This document shows, one piece after another, positions 1 through 6,452 of a stretch of 10,175 nt of DNA. The notes beneath the pieces are model-generated. The model searched no databases, was not told the origin of the DNA, and was given only the letters and a program-made list of their open reading frames with translations. Every line of letters begins with the position of its first letter. Position 1 is the stretch's first letter. The stretch is from Alphaproteobacteria bacterium (GTDB lineage Bacteria > Pseudomonadota > Alphaproteobacteria > Rhodobacterales > Rhodobacteraceae), in NCBI GenBank assembly GCA_030425945.1, contig JAUHZL010000066.1, positions 1-10,175 of the forward strand, given 5' to 3'. Made by a program: the position numbers and the translations under genes.

Positions 1-82
1 CAACATGTGGTGGTGGCAGGCGGACACGCCGTTCTTCGCGCCGATCCGCAACGAGTTCGTCGAGATCATCACCAACGCCTGA
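1..82 (+). CDS. Solute-binding protein of ABC transporter, C-terminal end (partial)
   Basis: Only the last 26 codons are inside the window. They read in the frame starting at base 2 and stop at TGA 80-82. The tail is aromatic-rich, with a Met-Trp-Trp-Trp-Gln stretch followed by PFFAPIRNEFVEIITNA. No domain can be recognised from so little sequence. The call rests on position: the gene lies directly upstream, on the same strand, of a PotA-like ATPase and two Pot-type permeases, where the periplasmic binding protein of such operons usually sits, and no other binding protein is present on this side. It would capture the substrate in the periplasm and deliver it to the permease pair. The substrate cannot be read from this fragment. 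Confidence 0.6.
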   Translation, partial: NMWWWQADTPFFAPIRNEFVEIITNA

Positions 83-102
83 GCGATCCGGCAGCCATGA
101 CC

Positions 103-128
103 GGCGGGGGGCGTCCGCGCCCCCCGCC
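103..128 (+). other. GC-rich intercistronic stem-loop between binding protein and ATPase genes
   Basis: A perfect 11-bp stem (GGCGGGGGGCG at 103-113, CGCCCCCCGCC at 118-128) closes a four-base TCCG loop. It starts 20 bases after the upstream stop codon and is followed by a C-rich stretch and only TTT, not a real T-tract. Such hairpins after the first gene of ABC operons often protect the 3' end of the binding-protein mRNA, or partly terminate transcription, so that the binding protein exceeds the membrane parts. That role is inferred here. The stem itself is plainly visible. Confidence 0.7.
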
Positions 129-155
129 CCCGTTTCCGGACAGGGAGAGACGTCC

Positions 156-1256
156 ATGCGCGGACGCGACGTGACGCTCGACGGCGTCGAGATCACCTAC
201 CCCAACGGCTTCCGCGCCGTGCATCGCACCGACCTGACGGTACGCGCGGGCGAGTTCTTCTCGATCCTCGGCCCCTCGGGCTGCGGCAAGACCACGCTCC
301 TGCGCGCGGTCTCGGGCTTCGTCGCGCCCAGCCGGGGGCGCATCCTGATCGGCGGCGAAGACCAGGCGGGGCTTGGCCCCAACGCCCGGCCGACCGCGCT
401 GATCTTCCAGAACCTCGCGCTGTTCCCGCTGATGAGCGTGCGCGACAACGTCGCCTTCGGGCTGGAGGCGCGCGGCGTCGGACGGCGCGCGCGCCACGCC
501 CGGGCCGACGAGCTGCTGGCGCTCGTCGCTCTGGCCGACCAGGCGGACAAGACGCCGGGCGCCTTGTCGGGCGGCCAGCGGCAGCGGGTCGCCATCGCCC
601 GCGCGCTGGCGGTCGAGCCTGCCGTCCTGCTGCTCGACGAGCCGCTGTCGGCGCTGGACCTGAAGCTGCGCAGCCACATGCGGACCGAGTTGCGCGCGCT
701 CCAGCAGAAGACCGGCGTGACCTTCATCTACATCACCCACGACCAGGGCGAGGCGCTGACCATGTCGGACCGGATCGCGGTGATGAACCGGGGCCGGATC
801 GAGCAGGTCGGCACCGGCGACGACATCTATTCCACCCCCGCCACCGCCTTTGCCGCCACCTTCGTCGGCGAAACCAACCGCTTCGCGGGCCGGATCGAGG
901 CCGTCGACGGCCGCCACGCCGTGCTGGCCGGGGCCGAGGGCCGGTTCCGGGCGCGCAACACCCAGGGCTTGCCAGTCGGTGCGGAGGCGATCTGCTTCGT
1001 CCGCCCGGAGGCGATGCGGACGGGGGTCGCGGAGAACGGCCTCGGCGCCACGCTGGAGCGGCGCGACCTCGAAGGGCCGTTCGTCTCGCTCCATTACCGG
1101 ACGGCGAAGGGCACGGCGCTGACGGTGCATCGCACCAACCTCGGACCGGCCGGCGGCGCGGGCGAAGCCGAGACGCTGGGGTTCGCGGCCGACGACGCGC
1201 TGATCCTGCCGGCGGGTGAGCTGGCCGAGACCGGGCGGGAGCTCGCCGCGGAATGA
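156..1256 (+). CDS. ABC transporter ATP-binding protein, PotA-like (spermidine/putrescine type)
   Basis: A 366-residue cytoplasmic ATPase that powers the importer formed with the two downstream permeases. All nucleotide-binding motifs are intact: Walker A GPSGCGKTT at 39-47, Q-loop Gln85, signature LSGGQ at 137-141, Walker B LLLDEP at 158-163, D-loop SALD at 165-168 and switch His195 in THDQ. After about residue 235 a C-terminal TOBE-like regulatory domain follows (FVGETNRFAGRIE, then VRPEAMRTG), as in PotA, FbpC and UgpC. A GGGAGA Shine-Dalgarno at 143-148 stands seven bases before the ATG and fixes the start. The stop codon overlaps the next ATG (ATGA at 1253-1256), indicating translational coupling. 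The FVGETN motif and the Pot-type permeases favour the polyamine/opine/thiamine/iron branch over sugar importers. The exact substrate is unproven. Confidence 0.93.
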   Translation: MRGRDVTLDGVEITYPNGFRAVHRTDLTVRAGEFFSILGPSGCGKTTLLRAVSGFVAPSRGRILIGGEDQAGLGPNARPTALIFQNLALFPLMSVRDNVAFGLEARGVGRRARHARADELLALVALADQADKTPGALSGGQRQRVAIARALAVEPAVLLLDEPLSALDLKLRSHMRTELRALQQKTGVTFIYITHDQGEALTMSDRIAVMNRGRIEQVGTGDDIYSTPATAFAATFVGETNRFAGRIEAVDGRHAVLAGAEGRFRARNTQGLPVGAEAICFVRPEAMRTGVAENGLGATLERRDLEGPFVSLHYRTAKGTALTVHRTNLGPAGGAGEAETLGFAADDALILPAGELAETGRELAAE

Positions 1257-2638
1257 GGGGCCTCGTCCGCAGCTTCGGCCCGACCCTGACCGCGGGCTTC
1301 GTGCTGGCGGTGCTGGTCTGGAGCCTCGTTCTGATCCTCGCGCCGCAATGGGCCATGCTCGACCGGGCGCTGACGGCGCCGAAACGCGCGCTCGACAGTT
1401 CGGTGGCGGCGTCGCTCGCGCAGGACAGCCTGACCTGCATCTCGGTGCTCGACGCTCATGCCGCGTCCGATGCCGCGGCGGCCGGCGCGGGCGGGCTCGC
1501 GGTGCCGTCCGCCTCCGGCATGGCAGTGCCCTCGATGGGGGGGATGGCTGTGCCGTCGGCCTCGGGCGGGGCGGCGCGGCCCTACATCCTGCAATGCGAC
1601 CGGGCCGACACGCACCGGGCGATGGTGCGCGCCAACGGGGTGACCGAGCATCTCGACACGCTCTACGACCTGCCGCCGCTCGCGGTGCGCGACAGCGACC
1701 CGGTCGAGACCCAGAAGGCCACCGCCGCCGAGATCGCGGCATTGGCCGAGGCGCTGGCGGACCGGCTGCGCGCCGAGGAGGCGACCCGCTCGCCCTACAC
1801 CGCCGCCAATTTCGCGACGCTGGTCCAGCCGGTGCTGATCCCGATGACGCCCGAGACGCGGGCGCTCGAGGACGCGCAGCTGTCGAACCGGCTGCTGGGG
1901 CTGATCGGCCTGCGGTTCGAGCGCGACGGCGAGATCCACGCGCGGATCGGGCTGATCACCCTCACCCGGACGCTGGTCTATGCCGTGCTGGTCACGGCGC
2001 TGGCGCTTCTTCTGTGCTATCCCATCGCCTACAAGGTGGCGCTGGCCACCCCGCCCGAGCGCGCGGTCTGGCTGTTCCTCGGGCTGGTGATCCCCTACGC
2101 CATCGTCGAGCTGATGCGGGTCTATGCCTGGACCACGATCATCGATACGAACGGGGTGCTGAACGCGGTGCTGACCGGATCGGGACTGGTGGCCGAGCCG
2201 GTGCAGTTCAAGCGGATGCCGGGGACCGTCTTCCTCGTCGTGGTCTACACCTACGTCCTGTTCATGGTGTTCCCGATCTTCAACGTAATGTCGACGCTCG
2301 ACCGCAACCAGATCGAGGCGGCGCGCGATCTCGGCGCGCGCGCGTGGCGCGTGCACTGGCGCATCGTGATCCCGCACGCCAAGCCCGGCATCGCGGTCGG
2401 CTGCATCGCCACCTTCATGCTGGCGGCCGGAGCCTTCTCGGTGCCGCGCATCATCAGCCGGGGCCTGCAATCCGAGTGGTTCAGCCAGACGATCTACAAC
2501 AAGTTCTTCGAGAGCGAGAATTCCAACGTCGGCGCGGCCTATTCCTTTGCCTACACCCTGCTCTGCTTCGCGATAGTGGCGGTGTTCATGGCCGTGATGC
2601 GGACCCGGCTGAAGGATTTCGCACGGGTGCAGTCATGA
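1253..2638 (+). CDS. ABC transporter permease, PotB-like, with large periplasmic insert
   Basis: A 461-residue inner-membrane permease, the first half of the translocation pore. Predicted helices lie near residues 13-31, 239-258, 271-289, 326-345, 380-397 and 431-449. The cytoplasmic EAA coupling loop, which docks on the ATPase, is at 355-380 (EAARDLGARAWRVHW onward). The order matches PotB-type permeases, but PotB homologues are usually about 280-320 residues. The excess is a roughly 200-residue periplasmic stretch between helices 1 and 2 (about 34-235). It holds an Ala/Gly/Ser/Pro-rich octapeptide repeat (82-105), cysteines at 62 and 115 and a helical charged section near 150-180. The start overlaps the ATPase stop by four bases, and the TGA overlaps the next permease start in the same way. 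The core assignment is firm. The function of the insert is unknown. Confidence 0.9.
   Translation: MRGLVRSFGPTLTAGFVLAVLVWSLVLILAPQWAMLDRALTAPKRALDSSVAASLAQDSLTCISVLDAHAASDAAAAGAGGLAVPSASGMAVPSMGGMAVPSASGGAARPYILQCDRADTHRAMVRANGVTEHLDTLYDLPPLAVRDSDPVETQKATAAEIAALAEALADRLRAEEATRSPYTAANFATLVQPVLIPMTPETRALEDAQLSNRLLGLIGLRFERDGEIHARIGLITLTRTLVYAVLVTALALLLCYPIAYKVALATPPERAVWLFLGLVIPYAIVELMRVYAWTTIIDTNGVLNAVLTGSGLVAEPVQFKRMPGTVFLVVVYTYVLFMVFPIFNVMSTLDRNQIEAARDLGARAWRVHWRIVIPHAKPGIAVGCIATFMLAAGAFSVPRIISRGLQSEWFSQTIYNKFFESENSNVGAAYSFAYTLLCFAIVAVFMAVMRTRLKDFARVQS
1496..1567 (+). repeat. Three in-frame 24-bp units encoding an octapeptide repeat in the permease
   Basis: Residues 82-105 of the first permease read LAVPSASG, MAVPSMGG and MAVPSASG, three tandem eight-residue units encoded by contiguous 24-bp blocks. 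The codons differ between units at synonymous positions (GCG/GCA/GCT for Ala, CCG/CCC for Pro, TCC/TCG for Ser). That argues for an older duplication kept at protein level rather than fresh slippage. The repeat lies in the predicted periplasmic insert and looks like a flexible linker. Confidence 0.8.
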
Positions 2639-3468
2639 GATCCGACCGCCTGCTGACCGCCTATACCTGGGCATTTCTCGGGTTCATGTTCGCGCCGCTC
2701 CTGCTGATGGTGCTGGCGTCCTTCAACGACACCTCGCCGCCGTCCGTCACCGACTGGCAGGGTTTCACGCTGAAGTGGTACAGTTTCTTCTGGACCGACG
2801 ACGCCAGCCTGAGGGCCGACCCGGTGCTGCGGGCGCTTGACCGGGACCGCTTCGTGGCCTGCCTCGGCAACTCGGTGCAGGTCGCCGTCGTCGTGGTGCC
2901 GCTGGCGCTGCTCCTGGGCCTCGCGGGCGCGGTGCTGCTGACCCGCTGGCAGAGCCGGGCGAACGACCTGCTGTGGTGGGTGCTCCTGTCGCCGATGCTG
3001 GCGCCGGGGATCGTGCTGGGCCTGTCGGCGCTGGTGTTCTGGGGGCGGCTCGGGGTGGATGCGGGCCTTTTTACCATCATGATGGCGCAACTGACCTTCA
3101 TCGCGGGCTACCCGATGCTGATCCTGATGGCGCGCCTGCAGCGCCAGCCGGTCGATATCGAGGAGGCGGCGCTCGACCTCGGGGCCACGCCGCTGCGGGT
3201 CTTCTTCCGGATCACCCTGCCCTTTCTCGCGCCTGCGCTGGCCTCGGCGGCGGTGATTGCCACGCTGGTGAGTTTCGAGAACTACAACACCACCATGTTC
3301 GCCAAGGGCGGGGCCTGCACGCTGGCGACCGAGATCGGCGCCATGGCGCGCAACCCGAACGGGCATCCGCCGGTGATCAACGCGCTCGGCACCTTCATCA
3401 TCCTCGCCACGGTCGGGGTTTCGGTCGCCCATGCCCTGCTGAAGCGGCGCGAGGCGACGGCGCGATGA
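2635..3468 (+). CDS. ABC transporter permease, PotC-like
   Basis: A 277-residue second permease of the importer, close to the usual PotC length. Predicted helices lie near residues 8-30, 79-102, 113-137, 147-166, 198-214 and 250-268. The EAA loop is at 177-202 (EEAALDLGATPLRVFF onward), including the conserved Gly, and contacts the ATPase. The helix-1 to helix-2 periplasmic section (about 31-78, with WQGFTLKWYSFFW) matches the FTLKWY segment typical of PotC-family proteins. The ATG at 2635 overlaps the stop of the first permease as ATGA. A longer in-frame open frame extends upstream, but it overlaps that permease entirely and is not coding there. The stop at 3466-3468 again overlaps the next start. 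It forms the pore as a heterodimer with the preceding product. Confidence 0.93.
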   Translation: MRSDRLLTAYTWAFLGFMFAPLLLMVLASFNDTSPPSVTDWQGFTLKWYSFFWTDDASLRADPVLRALDRDRFVACLGNSVQVAVVVVPLALLLGLAGAVLLTRWQSRANDLLWWVLLSPMLAPGIVLGLSALVFWGRLGVDAGLFTIMMAQLTFIAGYPMLILMARLQRQPVDIEEAALDLGATPLRVFFRITLPFLAPALASAAVIATLVSFENYNTTMFAKGGACTLATEIGAMARNPNGHPPVINALGTFIILATVGVSVAHALLKRREATAR

Positions 3469-4163
3469 GCCGCATCCTCGCCCGCTGCCACCCGGCGCTG
3501 GTGTCGCTCTTGCCGCCGCCCGTCCCGGCGGCGCGCGTCCTGCCCGACTGGCTGCGCGCGATGCCCTCGGACGTGGCCGCGCCGACGCTGGGCGGGGCGG
3601 AGGTGCGCACGCTGAAGCACTGCCCGCCGGTGATCGACGCGCTGTCCGCGGGCGTGATGATCCTGCTGCCCACGGACCTGCACGTCGAAAGGGGCGAGAT
3701 CAGCTGGGACTGGGACCCGCCGCCGATCCCCGACGCCCCGATCACCCGCGCGCCGGTGGGGGTGCATGTGCCGGAACAGGCCACCGGGATGCCTGTCGAT
3801 CTGAACGGACATGCCGTCCTCAAGTTCACCAACTACTGGACGCTGGAGACCGAGCCGGGCTGGGCCCTGCTGGTCACCCATCCGCTGAACCGCGTCGACC
3901 TGCCCTTCCGCACCCTGAGCGGCGTGGTCTCGACCGCGCGGTTCGGGCTGGGCTACATCCATTTCCCCGCGCTCTGGACCGATCCGGACTTCACCGGCAC
4001 CCTGCCCCGCGGCACGCCGGTCGCGCAGGTGATCCCGATCCCGGCCGAGGCCCGGGGGCTGGAGCATCGCGCCATGACCGGGGACGAGGTGGCCCGCAGC
4101 CGCGGCATCCAGGAGGCCCTGCAGGCGAAGCCGGGCGTCTACCGCAAGGACTTCCGCGACTGA
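3465..4163 (+). CDS. Conserved hypothetical protein, possibly DUF6065-like, coupled to the importer operon
   Basis: A 232-residue protein with no signal peptide and no convincing membrane helix, so probably cytoplasmic. Recognisable blocks are VLPDWLRAMP (25-34), LKHCPPVIDAL followed by ILLPTDLHV (50-74), FTNYWTLETEPGWALLVTHPLNRVDLPF (121-148, quoted as one short beta-rich block) and GTPVAQVIPI (183-192). The predominance of beta-strand turns suggests a jelly-roll-like fold. The pattern resembles hypothetical proteins I remember from bacteria and marine phages, perhaps the family named DUF6065. That name is a weak recollection. The start overlaps the PotC-like stop as ATGA, the third such overlap in a row, so it is translated with the transporter. 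It is not a standard Pot component. Its function is unknown, and substrate-processing or regulatory roles are only guesses. Confidence 0.8.
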   Translation: MSRILARCHPALVSLLPPPVPAARVLPDWLRAMPSDVAAPTLGGAEVRTLKHCPPVIDALSAGVMILLPTDLHVERGEISWDWDPPPIPDAPITRAPVGVHVPEQATGMPVDLNGHAVLKFTNYWTLETEPGWALLVTHPLNRVDLPFRTLSGVVSTARFGLGYIHFPALWTDPDFTGTLPRGTPVAQVIPIPAEARGLEHRAMTGDEVARSRGIQEALQAKPGVYRKDFRD

Positions 4164-4175
4164 GCCGCTGCGGCC

Positions 4176-4203
4176 TTGCCAGCGCATGACGGATTTGTAA
4201 CGC
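4176..4203 (+). promoter_or_regulatory. Possible weak promoter before the small secreted protein gene
   Basis: TTGCCA (4176-4181) and TAACGC (4198-4203) are separated by 16 bases in the short gap after the hypothetical gene. The -35-like box matches the sigma70 consensus well, but the -10-like box is poor. This is tentative, and the gene could instead be read from the upstream operon. Confidence 0.25.
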
Positions 4204-4224
4204 TTCCATGACACCGGAGGCGCC

Positions 4225-4515
4225 ATGATCCGCACCCTCGCCTGCCTGCTGCTGACCGCGCTGCCCGCCACCGCCGACGACGCGGCGTGGGAGGCGCGGC
4301 GCGCGCAATGCGTCGGCTGGATGATGGCGGGGGCCTATCCCTCCGGGCTGGCGGAAACCTCGTGCCAGTCGGACTTCGCCCTGCCCTCGGCCTTTCTCTT
4401 TGCCTGCGCGCGGGCGCAGCGCACCGGGTTCGCCAGCGAAACCCAGCGCGCCGCCTGCACGCTGTTCTTTGCCGAGGCCGCGCGCGAGGCCGAACGCGGC
4501 TACGTCCTCAGGTAG
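4225..4515 (+). CDS. Small secreted four-cysteine protein, function unknown
   Basis: A 96-residue protein. The N-terminus (MIRTLACLLLTALPATA) is a compact Sec signal peptide with a probable signal-peptidase I cut after Ala17 in ATA before DDAAW. The mature part is about 79 residues with four cysteines (29, 47, 61, 78), which suggests two periplasmic disulfides. An alternative is lipoprotein-like processing at Cys7, but LACLLL is too close to the N-terminus and lacks a usual lipobox context. A GGAGG ribosome site (4216-4220) four bases before the ATG supports the start. I do not recognise a family. The gene sits 61 bases after the transporter operon, and its last eight bases overlap the end of the convergent TPR gene. 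Confidence 0.75.
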   Translation: MIRTLACLLLTALPATADDAAWEARRAQCVGWMMAGAYPSGLAETSCQSDFALPSAFLFACARAQRTGFASETQRAACTLFFAEAAREAERGYVLR

Positions 4516-5077
4516 ACCGGCCCGGACCGGCCGGCAGGCGCAGCGGCAGGCTGCCCTTCGCCACCCGCGTCAGCGCCTTCAGCGCCTCGGGCCGCCCCTC
4601 CGGATCGGCCAGCAGCGCCGCCCGGTCCTGCGGCCCGGCGCGCCCGGTCTCGGCCAGCACCCGGTAGCGCGCCGCCGCGGTTCCCGGCCCGGCGGGCAGG
4701 TGGCCGAGCGCTGCCTCAGCACCCGCCCAGTCGCAGAGCCTGAGCGCGAGGTGCAGCACCATCCGCCACGCCTCGGTGTCGGCGGGGTCGAGGGTGGCGG
4801 CCTTTCGGAACGCCGCCAGCGCACGGGCGCTGTCCCCGGCGGCGTGCTGCGTCCGTCCCAATTCGAACCACGCCTTGGCGTGACCCGGATCGGCCGCCAC
4901 CGCGCGCCCGAGCCAGTGCGCCACCTGCCCCGTCTTGCCCTGCGCCTCCAGAACCTTGGCGAGGTTGTAGAACACCGCCGCCGCCGCCCCGGGACGCGCC
5001 GCCCGCCGCAACAGGCGCTCGGCAGCGGGCCAGTCAGAAACGGCGAGGAGACGGGGCAGCGCGGAGAGATCGGACAT
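4508..5077 (-). CDS. Tetratricopeptide-repeat protein
   Basis: A 189-residue, alanine-rich, all-helical protein without signal peptide. Two TPR-like units are visible. The first (about 33-66) runs from AVFYNLAKVLEAQG to LGRAVAADPGHA. The second (67-100) runs from KAWFELGRTQHAAGD to FRKAATLDPADT, with the usual Gly/Ala and Pro spacing. A degenerate third (101-134) starts at TEAWRMVLHLAL. TPRs mediate protein-protein contact, and no catalytic domain is present. The gene follows the carboxyspermidine dehydrogenase gene on the same strand, separated by a 74-bp gap that holds a dyad, and may be cotranscribed or have its own promoter. The upstream GGGGCGGGG is a poor ribosome site, so the start is less certain. 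The 3' end overlaps the convergent secreted-protein gene by eight bases. Confidence 0.8.
   Translation of the reverse strand: MSDLSALPRLLAVSDWPAAERLLRRAARPGAAAAVFYNLAKVLEAQGKTGQVAHWLGRAVAADPGHAKAWFELGRTQHAAGDSARALAAFRKAATLDPADTEAWRMVLHLALRLCDWAGAEAALGHLPAGPGTAAARYRVLAETGRAGPQDRAALLADPEGRPEALKALTRVAKGSLPLRLPAGPGRST
4517..4534. terminator. Possible bidirectional hairpin at the convergent gene ends
   Basis: CCGGCC (4517-4522) and GGCCGG (4529-4534) form a 6-bp stem around a six-base loop, starting one base after the stop of the secreted-protein gene. It lies inside the last codons of the opposing TPR gene. No T-tract follows in either direction, so termination is only a possibility. Confidence 0.35.
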
Positions 5078-5111
5078 GCCCCGCCCCTGTCACGGCCGTG
5101 TAACAGCGCGA

Positions 5112-5154
5112 TGACCGCAAGGCACCGGGCCGAGCCCCGCGCCCTGTGCGGTCA
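5112..5154 (-). terminator. Long imperfect hairpin spanning the dehydrogenase stop codon
   Basis: TGACCGCA (5112-5119) and TGCGGTCA (5147-5154) are perfect 8-bp inverted arms. The 27-base interior adds further GC pairs, including GGGC/GCCC around CGA. On the minus strand the first arm begins with the TGA stop of the dehydrogenase gene itself. No T-tract follows, so this could be a weak terminator, an attenuator or an mRNA 3'-end protector ahead of the TPR gene. Confidence 0.5.
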
Positions 5155-6405
5155 GCCCGCGTAGTCCGTCCACGCCATGTCCTCGCCACCGAGGCCGCCC
5201 TTCAGCACGCGGGTCGGCAGTCCGATGCGGTCGAGCAGCGTGAAGAAGGGCTTCGGGTCGAGTTCCTCGACGTTCTTCATCGTGCGGGCGTCCCAGTCGC
5301 CCGTCGCCACCAGCATCGCGGCCGCCACCGGGGGCACACCGGCGGTGTAGGAAATTCCCTGGCTGCCAACCTCGCGATAGGCCTCCGCGTGGTCGGCGAC
5401 GTTGTAGACGAAAAGCTCGATCTCCTTACCGTCCTTCACGCCCTTCACCAGGTCACCGATGCAGGTCTTGCCGGTGTACTCCGGCGCGAGGCTCGCGGGG
5501 TCCGGCAGGCAGGCCTTGACCACCTTGAGCGGGATCACCTCCTGGCCCTCGGCGGTGGTGACAGGCTGCTCGGACAGCAGGCCGATGTTCTTCAGCACGG
5601 TGAAGACATTGATGTAATGGTCGCCGAAGCCCATCCAGAACCGCACGTCGGCCTGCGGGTAGTTCACGGCGAGGGAATGCACCTCGTCGTGGCCCGACTG
5701 GTAGGCCTTGGAGGGACCGACCACCGGAAGATCCCAGGTGCGGCCGCTCTCGAACATCGACAGCTCCTTCCAGGTCTGGTCTTCCCAGTAATAGACCGTC
5801 CCGGTGAACTCGCGGAAATTGATCTCGGGATCGAAGTTCGTCGCGAAATACTTGCCGTGGCTGCCCGCGTTGATGTCGACGATATCGATGCTGCGGACTT
5901 CGTCCATCTGGTCGATGGCGAAGCGCGCATAGGCATTGACCACGCCCGGATCGAACCCGGCCCCGAGGATCGCGGTCACGCCCTTGGCGGCGCAGTCCTC
6001 GCGCCGCTTCCATTCGTAGTTGGCATACCACGGCGGCGTTTCGCAGATCTTGTCCGGCTCTTCGTGGATCGCCGTGTCGATGTAGGCCGCCCCGGTGTCG
6101 AGACAGGCATCGAGCACGTGCATGTTCACGAAGGCGGTGCCCACGTTGATGACGATCTGCGCCCCGGTCGCCCGGATCAGCGCGGCGACGGCCTCCGTCT
6201 GCGTGGCATCCACGGCATGGGCCGCGAACACGCCGTCCACCTTCATCGCGCCCTTCTCATGGACGCTGGCGATGATCGCCTCGCATTTCGACTTCGTCCG
6301 GCTGGCGATGTGAAGATCGCCCAGTACGTCGTTGTTCTGCGCACATTTATGCGCAACCACCTGCGCGACGCCGCCGGCGCCGATGATCAGAACCGTTTTT
6401 TTCAA
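5152..6405 (-). CDS. Carboxynorspermidine/carboxyspermidine dehydrogenase (saccharopine dehydrogenase family)
   Basis: A 417-residue cytoplasmic enzyme of the saccharopine-dehydrogenase-like family. In this pathway it condenses aspartate semialdehyde with putrescine (or diaminopropane) and reduces the Schiff base with NADPH, giving carboxyspermidine (or carboxynorspermidine). The N-terminal Rossmann motif is VLIIGAGGVAQVVAHKC (5-21), ASRT (34-37) sits at the second strand end, and GAGFDPGVVNAYA (148-160) is the family's hallmark turn. Its partner decarboxylase lies just upstream on the same strand, which makes the assignment strong. The start is TTG at 6405-6403: an AAGGGAG ribosome site (6419-6413) stands seven bases away, and the next Met (residue 54) would delete the Rossmann motif. 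The product, spermidine or norspermidine, depends on the available diamine and cannot be read here. Confidence 0.93.
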   Translation of the reverse strand: MKKTVLIIGAGGVAQVVAHKCAQNNDVLGDLHIASRTKSKCEAIIASVHEKGAMKVDGVFAAHAVDATQTEAVAALIRATGAQIVINVGTAFVNMHVLDACLDTGAAYIDTAIHEEPDKICETPPWYANYEWKRREDCAAKGVTAILGAGFDPGVVNAYARFAIDQMDEVRSIDIVDINAGSHGKYFATNFDPEINFREFTGTVYYWEDQTWKELSMFESGRTWDLPVVGPSKAYQSGHDEVHSLAVNYPQADVRFWMGFGDHYINVFTVLKNIGLLSEQPVTTAEGQEVIPLKVVKACLPDPASLAPEYTGKTCIGDLVKGVKDGKEIELFVYNVADHAEAYREVGSQGISYTAGVPPVAAAMLVATGDWDARTMKNVEELDPKPFFTLLDRIGLPTRVLKGGLGGEDMAWTDYAG

Positions 6406-6412
6406 GCCAGAA

Positions 6413-6419
6413 CTCCCTT
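6413..6419 (-). promoter_or_regulatory. Ribosome binding site that fixes a TTG start
   Basis: AAGGGAG on the minus strand lies seven bases before TTG at 6405-6403. No ATG or GTG is in a better position, and the encoded sequence immediately enters a complete NAD(P)-binding motif, so TTG is the likely initiation codon. Confidence 0.8.
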
Positions 6420-6430
6420 GAGATGATGAG

Positions 6431-6445
6431 GCGCCCGTTGGGCGC
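6431..6445 (-). other. Intercistronic stem-loop between decarboxylase and dehydrogenase genes
   Basis: GCGCCC and GGGCGC form a perfect 6-bp stem around a three-base loop. On the minus strand it begins seven bases after the decarboxylase stop and ends about eleven bases before the dehydrogenase ribosome site. There is no T-tract. It may stabilise the upstream message or tune the relative expression of the two enzymes. That role is inferred. Confidence 0.5.
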
Positions 6446-6452
6446 AGTCAGA

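Noticed and set aside
69..2470. Long minus-strand open frames opposite the ATPase and first permease
   Set aside because: Arg/Pro/His-rich translations without domains, exactly opposite genes with full motifs. They are high-GC antisense shadows.
1216..2634. In-frame upstream extension of the PotC-like gene giving a 750-residue protein
   Set aside because: The extension covers the first permease in another frame and reads as low-complexity Arg/Ala/Gly. The ATGA start at 2635 and PotC length fit better.
4164..4175. Possible hairpin GCCGC/GCGGC after the hypothetical gene
   Set aside because: The arms leave a one-base loop and only four usable pairs, with no T-tract.
5091..5100. Perfect palindrome CACGGCCGTG upstream of the TPR gene
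   Set aside because: Short GC palindromes are frequent at this base composition, and no second copy or clear promoter accompanies it.
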